A DNA stretch of 64,000 bases. Source: Streptomyces sp. Ru62 (GTDB lineage: Bacteria > Actinomycetota > Actinomycetes > Streptomycetales > Streptomycetaceae). Positions 27,139-34,842 of the stretch are shown one piece after another (positions within the stretch are counted from its first letter, which is position 1; the number at the start of each line of letters is the position of its first letter). The stretch is from contig NZ_PQSU01000034.1 in assembly GCF_002920615.1 (NCBI RefSeq), positions 1-64,000 on the forward strand, given 5' to 3'. The notes under the pieces are model-generated. The model searched no databases. It saw only the letters and a list, made by a program, of their open reading frames with translations, and was not told the DNA's origin. Both the position numbers and the translations under genes were made by a program.

Positions 27139-27768
27139 ATGTCCACGCACCTCCAGGGCTCCCTGTTCGACCAGACCGACGAGCTGAGGCTCGGCCCGCT
27201 CGACGGGCTGCGCCGGACCGAGCTGGGCTCGGGCGCCTGGATCGATGTCCTGCCGGGCTGGCTGAGCGGCGCCGACGACCTGTTCGAACACCTGGCGGCG
27301 GAGGTCCCCTGGCGGGCCGAGCAGCGCAAGATGTACGACAACGTGGTGGCGGTGCCGCGCCTGCTCGCCTTCTACCAGGCCGAGGACCCGCTGCCCCACC
27401 CGATCCTCGACGAGGCCCGCACCGCCCTGTCCCGGCACTACGCCGACGAACTGGGCGAGCCGTTCACCACCGCCGGGCTGTGCTACTACCGCGACGGCCG
27501 GGACAGCGTCGCCTGGCACGGCGACCGGATCGGCCGGGGTTCCCGGGAGGACACGATGGTCGCGATCCTCTCCGTCGGCGAGCCCCGCGACCTGCTGCTG
27601 CGGCCGGCCGGCGGGGGCGGTGCGGCGGTCCGGCGCCCGCTCGGCCACGGCGACCTCATCGTGATGGGCGGTTCCTGCCAGCGCACCTGGGAGCACTGCG
27701 TCCCCAAGACCAGCAGGGCCACGGGACCGCGCATCAGCATCCAGTTCCGCCCGCGCGGTGTGCACTGA
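27139..27768 (+). CDS. alkB: Alpha-ketoglutarate-dependent alkylated-DNA dioxygenase
   Basis: A 209-residue AlkB homologue that removes methyl groups from 1-methyladenine and 3-methylcytosine by oxidation. The Fe(II) ligands are visible in VAWHGDRIG and WEHCVPK, and the 2-oxoglutarate arginine in GPRISIQFRPR. The substrate-recognition part includes LLAFYQAEDPLPHPIL. AAGGAG at 27121 sets the ATG at 27139; the very long open frame to the left has no family features. It is divergent from the TetR gene, with a possible SOS box in the shared region. Confidence 0.93.
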   Translation: MSTHLQGSLFDQTDELRLGPLDGLRRTELGSGAWIDVLPGWLSGADDLFEHLAAEVPWRAEQRKMYDNVVAVPRLLAFYQAEDPLPHPILDEARTALSRHYADELGEPFTTAGLCYYRDGRDSVAWHGDRIGRGSREDTMVAILSVGEPRDLLLRPAGGGGAAVRRPLGHGDLIVMGGSCQRTWEHCVPKTSRATGPRISIQFRPRGVH

Positions 27769-27849
27769 CGACCGGGCCCCCTCGCGCGGGACGAACGCCC
27801 GTCTGGTTGGCTGTCCCCGACGATCCGCCGCTGAGGGCTCGGAGAGATC

Positions 27850-28596
27850 ATGCGGGCAGAGGTAAGACAAGTCGCCGACGGCACCTATCTGGTGCACGGC
27901 CACAACACCAACTGGGTGATCCTCAAGGACGGCGACGCCGTCACGCTGGTGGACACCGGCTATCCCGGGGACCGGCCCGGGCTGCTGGAGTCCCTCGCGG
28001 AGGTGGGGAGTTCACCGGACGCGGTCGCCGCCGTCCTCATCACCCACGCACACAACGACCACCTGGGCTCCGCCGAGTACCTGCGCGCCGCCCACGGCAC
28101 CCCGGTCTATCTCCACCCGGCCGAGGTCCCGCACGCCCGGCGCGACTTCCTCCAGCAGGCGACCATCGCCGACGTGGTGCGCAACGCCTGGCGGCCCGGC
28201 GTGCTGCCCTGGGCGGTGCACGTGATCCGCGTGGGCGGCACGGAGCAGCACCCCGTCACGGCACCCGAGCCGTTCCCCGCCGAGGGAGCGCTCGACCTGC
28301 CGGGGCGGCCGGTCCCCGTGCACACCCCCGGCCACACGGACGGCCACTGCGTCTACCACCTGCCCGACGCCGGCATCGTGATCTCCGGGGACGCCCTGGT
28401 CAGCGGGCACGCCACCTCCCGGGTCAAGGGCCCGCAGCTCCTGCCCGACTTCTTCCACCACGACCGCGCGCGGACCCTGGCCTCCCTGGACGTGGTCGCC
28501 GCGCTCGACGGCGACACCCTGCTGCCCGGCCACGGACCACTCCACCACGGTTCGGTACGGGCCGCGGCCGAACAGGCCCGGGAACGAGCGTCCTAG
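27850..28596 (+). CDS. MBL-fold metallo-hydrolase
   Basis: A 248-residue metallo-beta-lactamase-fold protein. The metal motif is LITHAHNDHLGSAEYL, and further metal ligands are in HTPGHTDGHCVYHL and ISGDALVSGH. The N-terminus VRQVADGTYLVHGHNTNWVI is typical of the glyoxalase II-like branch. The substrate is unknown; such enzymes hydrolyse thioesters, lactones or phosphodiesters. ATG at 27850 has GGAGAG upstream. It lies 81 bases after alkB on the same strand. Confidence 0.85.
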   Translation: MRAEVRQVADGTYLVHGHNTNWVILKDGDAVTLVDTGYPGDRPGLLESLAEVGSSPDAVAAVLITHAHNDHLGSAEYLRAAHGTPVYLHPAEVPHARRDFLQQATIADVVRNAWRPGVLPWAVHVIRVGGTEQHPVTAPEPFPAEGALDLPGRPVPVHTPGHTDGHCVYHLPDAGIVISGDALVSGHATSRVKGPQLLPDFFHHDRARTLASLDVVAALDGDTLLPGHGPLHHGSVRAAAEQARERAS

Positions 28597-28657
28597 CCGG
28601 ACGAGCCGCCGGGGCTACCGGTCCGCCGAAGCGCGCCGAATCTCCCGGAGGGACGGA

Positions 28658-28740
28658 CCGCGCGGAGGGCCGGGGCCGCGCGGAGGGGCCGGGCCGCGCG
28701 GAGGGCCGGGCCGCGCGGAACGCCGGACCGCGCAGAGGCC
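28658..28740. repeat. GC-rich tandem repeat, 17-18 base unit
   Basis: About five imperfect head-to-tail copies of CCGCGCGGAGGGCCGGG, in the gap between the MBL gene and the DUF4032 gene. Later copies are degenerate. Confidence 0.75.
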
Positions 28741-28746
28741 GACCCC

Positions 28747-28850
28747 GCCCGAAGCCCGGCCGGCCTCCCACAGGGACCGGGCCGCCCGGAGAACGGGGGC
28801 GCCCGGAGAACGGGGGTCGCCCGAAGCCCGCTCAGCCTCCCGCAGGGACC
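28747..28850. repeat. Compound direct repeats
   Basis: A 32-base sequence at 28747-28778 recurs at 28819-28850 with 28 of 32 bases identical. Between them GCCCGGAGAACGGGGG stands twice in tandem (28784-28800 and 28801-28817). All lie in the leader of the DUF4032 gene. Confidence 0.75.
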
Positions 28851-28891
28851 TGTCTCCTCGAACAGGAGCGCGGGGCCTTAGGGTTCGTGCC

Positions 28892-30127
28892 ATGGCCTTG
28901 CAGATCAGCGCCACGAACCCGGAGCACCCCGCGCTCCTGCTCGCGCTCCCCTGGGACACCCCGCTGGAGGAGTGGCCCGAGGAGTACCTCGTGCCGCTCC
29001 CCCGCGGCATCTCCCGGCACGTGGTGCGCTACGCCCACGCCGGGGACGAGGTGATCGCCGTCAAGGAGCTGGCCGAACGGCCCGCGCTGCGCGAGTACGA
29101 GCTGCTGCGCGACCTGGACCGGCTCGGCATCCCCGCCGTCGACCCACTCGCCGTGGTCACCGGTCGCACCGATCCCTCCGGCGCCCCGCTGGAGCCGGTG
29201 CTCGTCACCCGGCATCTGCGCGGCTCGATGCCGTACCGGTCGATGTTCGAGACGACGATGCGCCCGGCGACCATGCACCGGCTCATGGACGCCCTCGCGG
29301 TGCTGCTGGTCCGCCTCCACCTGGCGGGGTTCGCCTGGGGCGACTGCTCGCTGTCCAACACCCTGTTCCGGCGGGACGCGGGCGCCTACGCGGCCTATCT
29401 GGTCGACGCCGAGACCGGCGACCTGCACCCCCGGCTCAGCCCCGGACAGCGGGACTACGACCTGGACCTGGCCCGCGTGAACATCAGCGGCGAGCTGCTG
29501 GACCTGGAGGCGTCCGGCGCGCTGCACCCGTCCGTCGACCCGGTCGAGTTCGGCCACGAGATCTGCACCCGCTACCACGGTCTGTGGCAGGAGCTGACCC
29601 GCACCTCGGTGTACCCGGCGGGCAAGTACCACTACATCGAGCGCCGGATCCGCCGCCTGAACGACCTCGGCTTCGACGTCGCCGAGATGCAGATCGAGCA
29701 CTCCTCCAACGGGGACACCGTCACCTTCGTGCCGAAGGTCGTCGACGCCGGCCACCACCAGCGGCAGCTGCTCCGGCTGACCGGTCTGGACGCCGAGGAG
29801 AACCAGGCCCGGCGGCTGCTGAACGACCTGGAGAGCTGGATGGCCACCCAGGACGACTACGCGCCCGGCGACCCCCTCGCCGCCCGCCCGGAGGTGCTCG
29901 CCCACCGCTGGGTGCGGGACGTGTTCCGGCCCACCGTGCGGGCGGTGCCGCCGGAGCTGCGCGGCTCCATGGACCCGGCCGAGATCTACCACGAGCTCCT
30001 CGAACACCGCTGGTACCTGTCCGAGCGCGCGCAGCACGACATAGGCCTCGACACCGCCGTCAAGGACTACATCGACAACGTCCTGCCCAAGGCCCGGGCC
30101 GGCCTGGAGACGGCCGACCCGGAGTAG
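28892..30127 (+). CDS. DUF4032 kinase-like protein
   Basis: A 411-residue protein of the DUF4032 type with an N-terminal kinase-like part resembling lipopolysaccharide kinases. The lysine region is DEVIAVKELAERPALREYEL; a catalytic-loop-like LHLAGFAWGDCSLSNTLF and a metal-loop-like YLVDAETGDLH follow. This means the protein may be an active small kinase of unknown substrate. A helical C-terminal half contains YHYIERRIRRLNDLGFD. ATG at 28892 has no strong ribosome site. Its leader is a repeat patch. It ends one base before the convergent universal stress gene. Confidence 0.82.
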   Translation: MALQISATNPEHPALLLALPWDTPLEEWPEEYLVPLPRGISRHVVRYAHAGDEVIAVKELAERPALREYELLRDLDRLGIPAVDPLAVVTGRTDPSGAPLEPVLVTRHLRGSMPYRSMFETTMRPATMHRLMDALAVLLVRLHLAGFAWGDCSLSNTLFRRDAGAYAAYLVDAETGDLHPRLSPGQRDYDLDLARVNISGELLDLEASGALHPSVDPVEFGHEICTRYHGLWQELTRTSVYPAGKYHYIERRIRRLNDLGFDVAEMQIEHSSNGDTVTFVPKVVDAGHHQRQLLRLTGLDAEENQARRLLNDLESWMATQDDYAPGDPLAARPEVLAHRWVRDVFRPTVRAVPPELRGSMDPAEIYHELLEHRWYLSERAQHDIGLDTAVKDYIDNVLPKARAGLETADPE

Positions 30128-30128
30128 G

Positions 30129-30995
30129 TCACTCGTGCGGGACCACGGCCACCGGGCACTCGGCGTGGTGCAGCACCCCGTGCGCGACCGAGCCGATCCG
30201 GGCGCCGACGGCCGTGCGGCGCGCCCGGCGTCCGACGACCATCAGCTGGGCCCGGCCGGTCATCGACAGCAGCACCTGGCCGGCGCTGCCCATCTCGACG
30301 TGCTCGGCCACGGGCACCTCGGGGAACCGCTCGCGCCACGGCCCGAGGGCATCGGCCAGTGCCTGCTTCTCGTACGGTTCGAGGCCGCCCGCGTCGTCCA
30401 GCAGCTTGAGCGAACCGGGGCTGTAGGCGAAGACCGGCGGCAGGGTCCAGGCCCGGACGGCCCGGACGGCGGCGCCACGGGCCGCCGCCGTCTCGAAGGC
30501 GAACCGCAGCGCCGCCGCGCTGTCCTCGGGGCCGCCGTGCTGGCCGACCACGACGTCCCGGCCGGCCACCTCCGCCGCGGGCTGGTCCCCGGCGCGCACC
30601 AGGACCACGGGCCGGGTCGCCTCGGCGATCACCTGCTGGCCGACCGAGCCCAGCAGGAACCCGACGACGGGTCCGTGGCCGCGCGAGCCGAGCACCATCA
30701 TCTCGGCCCCGGCCGCCGCGTCGGCCAGCGCGTGCGCGGCCGCGCCCTCCACCACGTCGGTGGTCACCGTCAGCCCGGGGTGCCGCTCGGAGACGGTGCG
30801 CACGGCCGCCGTGACGCCCTCCGACACCCACCCGCGCTGGGTGTCCCGGTCGGCGGTGGCGAGCGCCTCGGCGTACCGCCAGGCATGGACCACCCGTAGC
30901 GGCAGCCCCCGGCGCACGGCCTCCCGGGCCGCCCAGTCCAGCGCGGCCAGGCTCTCCTGCGTACCGTCCACCCCTGCCGTGATCGGGCGTGTCAT
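30129..30995 (-). CDS. Universal stress protein, two UspA domains
   Basis: A 288-residue tandem UspA protein. Domain one (residues 1-140) opens PITAGVDGTQESLAALDWAA and has the ATP-binding GSRGHGPVVGFLLGSV; domain two (150-288) has VVGRRARRTAVGARIGSVAH. The G-2X-G-9X-G(S/T) pattern supports nucleotide binding in both domains. ATG at 30995 has GAGGAGG. It is divergent from the receiver/TrxR-like operon with 260 bases between; universal stress genes and such redox operons are both induced by low oxygen in actinobacteria, but co-regulation is only inferred. Confidence 0.9.
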   Translation of the reverse strand: MTRPITAGVDGTQESLAALDWAAREAVRRGLPLRVVHAWRYAEALATADRDTQRGWVSEGVTAAVRTVSERHPGLTVTTDVVEGAAAHALADAAAGAEMMVLGSRGHGPVVGFLLGSVGQQVIAEATRPVVLVRAGDQPAAEVAGRDVVVGQHGGPEDSAAALRFAFETAAARGAAVRAVRAWTLPPVFAYSPGSLKLLDDAGGLEPYEKQALADALGPWRERFPEVPVAEHVEMGSAGQVLLSMTGRAQLMVVGRRARRTAVGARIGSVAHGVLHHAECPVAVVPHE

Positions 30996-31255
30996 CCGTG
31001 GGCCTCCTCGTCGTCGCGTCCTCGGGTTCCGGATGCCCGCTGCCGGGCGCCGGTGCGCACCGTCATGATGATCTCTCCCCCGGGCCGGCGCACCGGTTCC
31101 CGGGCAGCGGGCGCGCTGGATGGTCGCTGTCGGGCAAGTACCGGTCTCCGTCGGACAAGCGGAACCGGGGACATCGAACATACGATGGCCTGAAACCGGG
31201 GCGGTGGTCCGCACGACACCGACCGAGGGGGATCCGACACTCGGGTGGGAGACGT
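30996..31255. promoter_or_regulatory. Divergent control region, Usp and receiver/TrxR operon
   Basis: 260 bases between divergent genes. A dyad CATCG-N6-CGATG at 31172-31187 (within GGGGACATCGAACATACGAT) stands out. No perfect DevR-type box was found by eye. Confidence 0.35.
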
Positions 31256-32932
31256 ATGGCACAGGCCGCCGACACCGCGCGGACCGTCATCCTGACCGTG
31301 GACGACGACCCGGGGGTCTCCCGTGCCGTCGCCCGCGATCTCAGACGGCGCTACGGCGAGTCGTACCGGATCGTGCGCGCGGAGTCCGGTGAGTCCGCGC
31401 TGGACGCGCTGCGCGAGCTGAAGCTGCGCGGCGACCTCGTGGCGGTGATCCTGGCCGACTACCGCATGCCGCAGATGAACGGCATCGAGTTCCTTGAGCA
31501 GGCGCTCGACGTGTACCCGGGGGCGCGCCGGGTGCTGCTGACCGCGTACGCGGACACCAACGCGGCGATCGACGCGATCAACGTGGTCGACCTGGACCAC
31601 TATCTACTCAAGCCCTGGGACCCGCCGGAGGAGAAGCTCTACCCGGTCCTGGACGATCTGCTGGACGCGTGGCGCAACAGCGCCTACAAGCCGGTGCCCA
31701 GCACCAAGGTCGTCGGGCACCGCTGGTCGGCGCGCTCCTCGGACGTGCGGGAGTTCCTGGCCCGCAACCAGGTGCCGTACCGCTGGTACTCGGTGGAGGA
31801 GCCGGAGGGGCAGCGGCTGCTGGCGGCGGCCGGGCAGGACGGGCAGCGGCTGCCGCTGGTGATCACCCCGGACTGCACGGTCCTGGTGGAACCCGAGGCG
31901 CCCGAGCTGGCCGCGCACGTGGGCCTGGCGACGACGCCCACGGCCGACTTCTACGACCTCGTCGTGATCGGCGGCGGCCCGGCCGGGCTCGGCGCGGCCG
32001 TGTACGGGGCCTCCGAGGGACTGCGGACCGTGCTGGTCGAGCGCTCGGCGACCGGCGGGCAGGCCGGGCAGAGCTCCCGGATCGAGAACTACCTCGGCTT
32101 CCCCGACGGGGTCTCCGGCGCCCAGCTCACCGACCGGGCACGGCGGCAGGCCGCCAAGTTCGGCGCGGAGATCCTGACCGCCCGTGAGGTGACGGGCCTG
32201 GAGGTCAACGGCGCCGCACGGGTCGTACGGTTCGCGGACGGCTCGGCGATCGCGGCGCACAGCGTGATCCTCGCGACGGGGGTGCAGTACCGCCAGCTTG
32301 AGGCGGCGGGCTGCACCGACCTGACCGGCTGCGGGGTGTTCTACGGCTCGGCGCTGACCGAGGCCGCCTCCTGCCAGGGCCAGGACGTGTACATCGTCGG
32401 CGGCGCCAACTCGGCGGGCCAGGCGGCCATGTACCTCTCCCGGGGCGCGAAGTCGGTGACGTTGCTGGTGCGCGGCCCGGACCTGTCGGCGTCCATGTCG
32501 CACTACCTGATCCAGCAGATCGGCGAGGCCCCGAACATATCGGTGCGCTGCCACACGGTCGTCGAGGAGGCGCACGGCGCCGAGCACCTGGAGCAGCTCA
32601 CGCTGCGGAACACGGTGACCGGGGAGCGGGAACGGGTCGACGCGCAGTGGATGTTCGTGTTCATCGGCGCCGCCCCGCTGACCGACTGGCTGGGCGACAC
32701 GGTGCTGCGCGACGGGCGCGGGTTCATCCTGGCCGGGCCCGACCTGACCGCCGACGGGCGGCCGCCGGCCGGCTGGGAGCTGGACCGGCCGCCGTACCAC
32801 CTGGAGACCAGCATCCCCGGGGTGTTCGTGGCGGGTGACGCGCGGTCCGAGTCCGCCAAGCGTGTCGCGTCCGCCGTCGGAGAGGGAGCCATGGCCGTGA
32901 TGCTCGTCCACCGGTACCTGGAGCAGTCGTGA
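31256..32932 (+). CDS. Fused response regulator / thioredoxin-reductase-like flavoprotein
   Basis: A 558-residue fusion. Residues 10-130 form a receiver: acidic pocket TVDDDPG, phosphoacceptor Asp68 in VILADYRMP, lysine in YLLKPWDPP. A linker of about 100 residues leads to an FAD-binding part DLVVIGGGPAGLGAAVYGAS, an NADPH site VGGANSAGQAAMYLSRGA and the C-terminal GVFVAGDARSES. The redox CxxC of thioredoxin reductases (YCATC) is replaced by YGSAL, so it cannot use the usual dithiol. An electron-transfer or sensor role is therefore more likely than thioredoxin reduction. The ATG at 31256 precedes the receiver directly. It overlaps the next gene by four bases (GTGA). Confidence 0.88.
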   Translation: MAQAADTARTVILTVDDDPGVSRAVARDLRRRYGESYRIVRAESGESALDALRELKLRGDLVAVILADYRMPQMNGIEFLEQALDVYPGARRVLLTAYADTNAAIDAINVVDLDHYLLKPWDPPEEKLYPVLDDLLDAWRNSAYKPVPSTKVVGHRWSARSSDVREFLARNQVPYRWYSVEEPEGQRLLAAAGQDGQRLPLVITPDCTVLVEPEAPELAAHVGLATTPTADFYDLVVIGGGPAGLGAAVYGASEGLRTVLVERSATGGQAGQSSRIENYLGFPDGVSGAQLTDRARRQAAKFGAEILTAREVTGLEVNGAARVVRFADGSAIAAHSVILATGVQYRQLEAAGCTDLTGCGVFYGSALTEAASCQGQDVYIVGGANSAGQAAMYLSRGAKSVTLLVRGPDLSASMSHYLIQQIGEAPNISVRCHTVVEEAHGAEHLEQLTLRNTVTGERERVDAQWMFVFIGAAPLTDWLGDTVLRDGRGFILAGPDLTADGRPPAGWELDRPPYHLETSIPGVFVAGDARSESAKRVASAVGEGAMAVMLVHRYLEQS

Positions 32933-34380
32933 GCGGGCAGGTCGTGGCGTGCAGCCCGCAGGAGGTCGGCTCGCTGTTCCTCTTCGAGAAGCTCAGCGAC
33001 GAGCAGCTGGGCCGGCTGTGCGCCCAGGGACGGGTGGAGCTGTTCCAGCCCGGCCCGGTCTACGCCGAGGGCGAGCCGGCCACCTGCTTCTTCGTGATGA
33101 TCGAGGGCACGGTCGTGCTGTCCCGCCGGGTCGGCGGCGACGACGTGGAGGTCATCCGGACCTCGCAGCCCGGGGTGTACGCGGGCGCGATGCAGGCGTA
33201 CCTCGGCGACCGGGTGCGGCAGGTCTACAACAACTCCATGCGGGTCACCGAGCCGACGCGGTTCTTCGTGCTGCCGGCGGAGCTCTTCTCCGAGGTCGTG
33301 CACGAGTGGTTCCCGATGGCCGTGCACCTGCTGGAGGGCCTGTTCTTCGGGACGAAGAACACCCAGGCGATGATCGGGCAGCGGGAGCGGCTGCTGGCGC
33401 TGGGCTCGCTGTCGGCGGGGCTCACGCACGAGCTGAACAACCCCGCCGCGGCGGCGGTCCGGGCCACCGCGACCCTGCGGGAGCGGGTCGCGAAGATGCG
33501 GCGCAAGCTCGGCCTGATCGCCGAGGGCCCGTTCTCCCGCGAGGTGCTGGCGCGTCTGGTGGAGATCCAGGAGCGCACCGCGGAGCGGGTGGCGAAGGCC
33601 CCGGTGCTCAGCCCGCTCGAAGCCAGCGACCGGGAGGACACGCTCACCGACTGGCTGGAGGACCACGGCGTCGAACAGGGCTGGCAGCTCGCGCCCACGT
33701 TCGTGCAGGCCGGGGTCGACGTGGACTGGCTGGAGCAGGTCGCGGCGGCGGTGGACGAGGAGATCCTGCCGAACGCGGTCGGCTGGCTCAACTACACCAT
33801 CGAGACCGAGCTGTTGATGAACGAGATCGAGGACTCCACCACCCGTATCTCGCACCTCGTCGACGCGGCCAAGCAGTACTCGCAGCTCGACCGGGCGCCG
33901 TACCGGGTGGTGGACGTGCACGAACTCCTCGACAGCACGCTGCTGATGCTCTCCGGGAAGATCGGGCGGGGCATCGGGGTCGTCAAGGAGTACGACCGCA
34001 CGCTCCCGCCGGTGCCCGCCTACCCGGCCGAGCTGAACCAGGTGTGGACGAACCTGGTGGACAACGCCGTCTCGGCCATGAACAGCGCGGGCGGCCAGGG
34101 CACGCTGACCGTGCGGACGGCGCTCCACAACGAGCGGCTGCTGGTCGAGTTCCGGGACACCGGCCCCGGTGTGCCGCCGGAGATCAAGGACCGGATCTTC
34201 GACCCGTTCTTCACCACCAAACCGGTCGGCGAGGGCACCGGGCTCGGCCTGGACATCTCCTGGCGGATCGTCGTCAACAAGCACCACGGCGCCCTGCGGG
34301 TGGAGTCGGTGCCCGGCGACACCCGCTTCCAGGTGCTGCTCCCCCTGACCGCCGAGACGCCCGACGAGGAGACGGTATGA
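32929..34380 (+). CDS. Soluble histidine kinase with cNMP-binding domain
   Basis: A 483-residue protein with no membrane helix. A cNMP-binding fold lies at residues 15-140 (VYAEGEPATCFFVMIEGTVV). The H-box is LGSLSAGLTHELNNPAAAAV; an N-box (LNQVWTNLVDNAVSAMNSA) and G-boxes (RDTGPGVPPEIKD, GTGLGLDISWRIV) follow. It is a cytoplasmic kinase, probably regulated by a bound nucleotide, whose likely phosphotransfer partner is the receiver in the gene before it. Start and stop overlaps (GTGA before, ATGA after) couple all three genes translationally. Confidence 0.88.
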   Translation: MSGQVVACSPQEVGSLFLFEKLSDEQLGRLCAQGRVELFQPGPVYAEGEPATCFFVMIEGTVVLSRRVGGDDVEVIRTSQPGVYAGAMQAYLGDRVRQVYNNSMRVTEPTRFFVLPAELFSEVVHEWFPMAVHLLEGLFFGTKNTQAMIGQRERLLALGSLSAGLTHELNNPAAAAVRATATLRERVAKMRRKLGLIAEGPFSREVLARLVEIQERTAERVAKAPVLSPLEASDREDTLTDWLEDHGVEQGWQLAPTFVQAGVDVDWLEQVAAAVDEEILPNAVGWLNYTIETELLMNEIEDSTTRISHLVDAAKQYSQLDRAPYRVVDVHELLDSTLLMLSGKIGRGIGVVKEYDRTLPPVPAYPAELNQVWTNLVDNAVSAMNSAGGQGTLTVRTALHNERLLVEFRDTGPGVPPEIKDRIFDPFFTTKPVGEGTGLGLDISWRIVVNKHHGALRVESVPGDTRFQVLLPLTAETPDEETV

Positions 34381-34727
34381 ACGACATCGACGGAATCGAC
34401 CCCAGCGTCCCGCCGAGCGGCACGGGCTGTGTGGAGTGCGAGGAGGCGGGCGGCTGGTGGTTCCACCTCCGCCGGTGCGCACAGTGCGGGCACGTCGGCT
34501 GCTGCGACGACTCCCCCTCGAAGCACGCCACCGCCCACTACCGCGAGACGGGACACCCGATCATCCAGAGCTTCGAGCCGGGCGAGGACTGGTTCTGGGA
34601 CTTCACCACCGACCAGCTGTACGGCTCCGGGCCCGAGCTCACTCCCCCGGACTGCCATCCCGTCGACCAGCCGGTGCCGGGCCCGGCGGGCCGGGTGCCT
34701 GCGGACTGGGCGCGGACGCTGCGTTGA
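34377..34727 (+). CDS. UBP-type zinc finger protein
   Basis: A 116-residue protein with a single UBP (ZnF-UBP, ubiquitin-hydrolase-type) zinc finger: GCVECEEAGGWWFHLRRC, then CGHVGCCDDSPSKHATAHY and ETGHPIIQSFEPGEDWFWDF. Cysteines and histidines for zinc are all present. In eukaryotes the fold binds the free C-terminus of ubiquitin; in bacteria its partner is unknown. The ATG at 34377 overlaps the kinase stop, so it is the third gene of the operon. A perfect 18-base hairpin follows at 34733. Confidence 0.88.
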   Translation: MNDIDGIDPSVPPSGTGCVECEEAGGWWFHLRRCAQCGHVGCCDDSPSKHATAHYRETGHPIIQSFEPGEDWFWDFTTDQLYGSGPELTPPDCHPVDQPVPGPAGRVPADWARTLR

Positions 34728-34732
34728 GCAAC

Positions 34733-34773
34733 GCGACGGCCGGGCCGGGGCTCTCCCCCGGCCCGGCCGTCGC
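34733..34773. terminator. Strong hairpin terminator
   Basis: Perfect 18-base inverted repeat (GCGACGGCCGGGCCGGGG and complement) with a CTCTC loop, six bases after the UBP gene and between convergent genes. Confidence 0.85.
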
Positions 34774-34842
34774 GGTCCCCGGACGCGCGGATGCCCCGCA
34801 CGGGGCGGGGCATCCGGTGGTGCCGGTGTGGTCCGGTGTCCG

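Noticed and set aside
21871..27768. A 1965-residue open frame on the plus strand
   Set aside because: It runs antisense through five well-supported genes with no family motif; only its end (27139-27768) is a real gene, alkB. Long antisense frames are expected in very GC-rich DNA.
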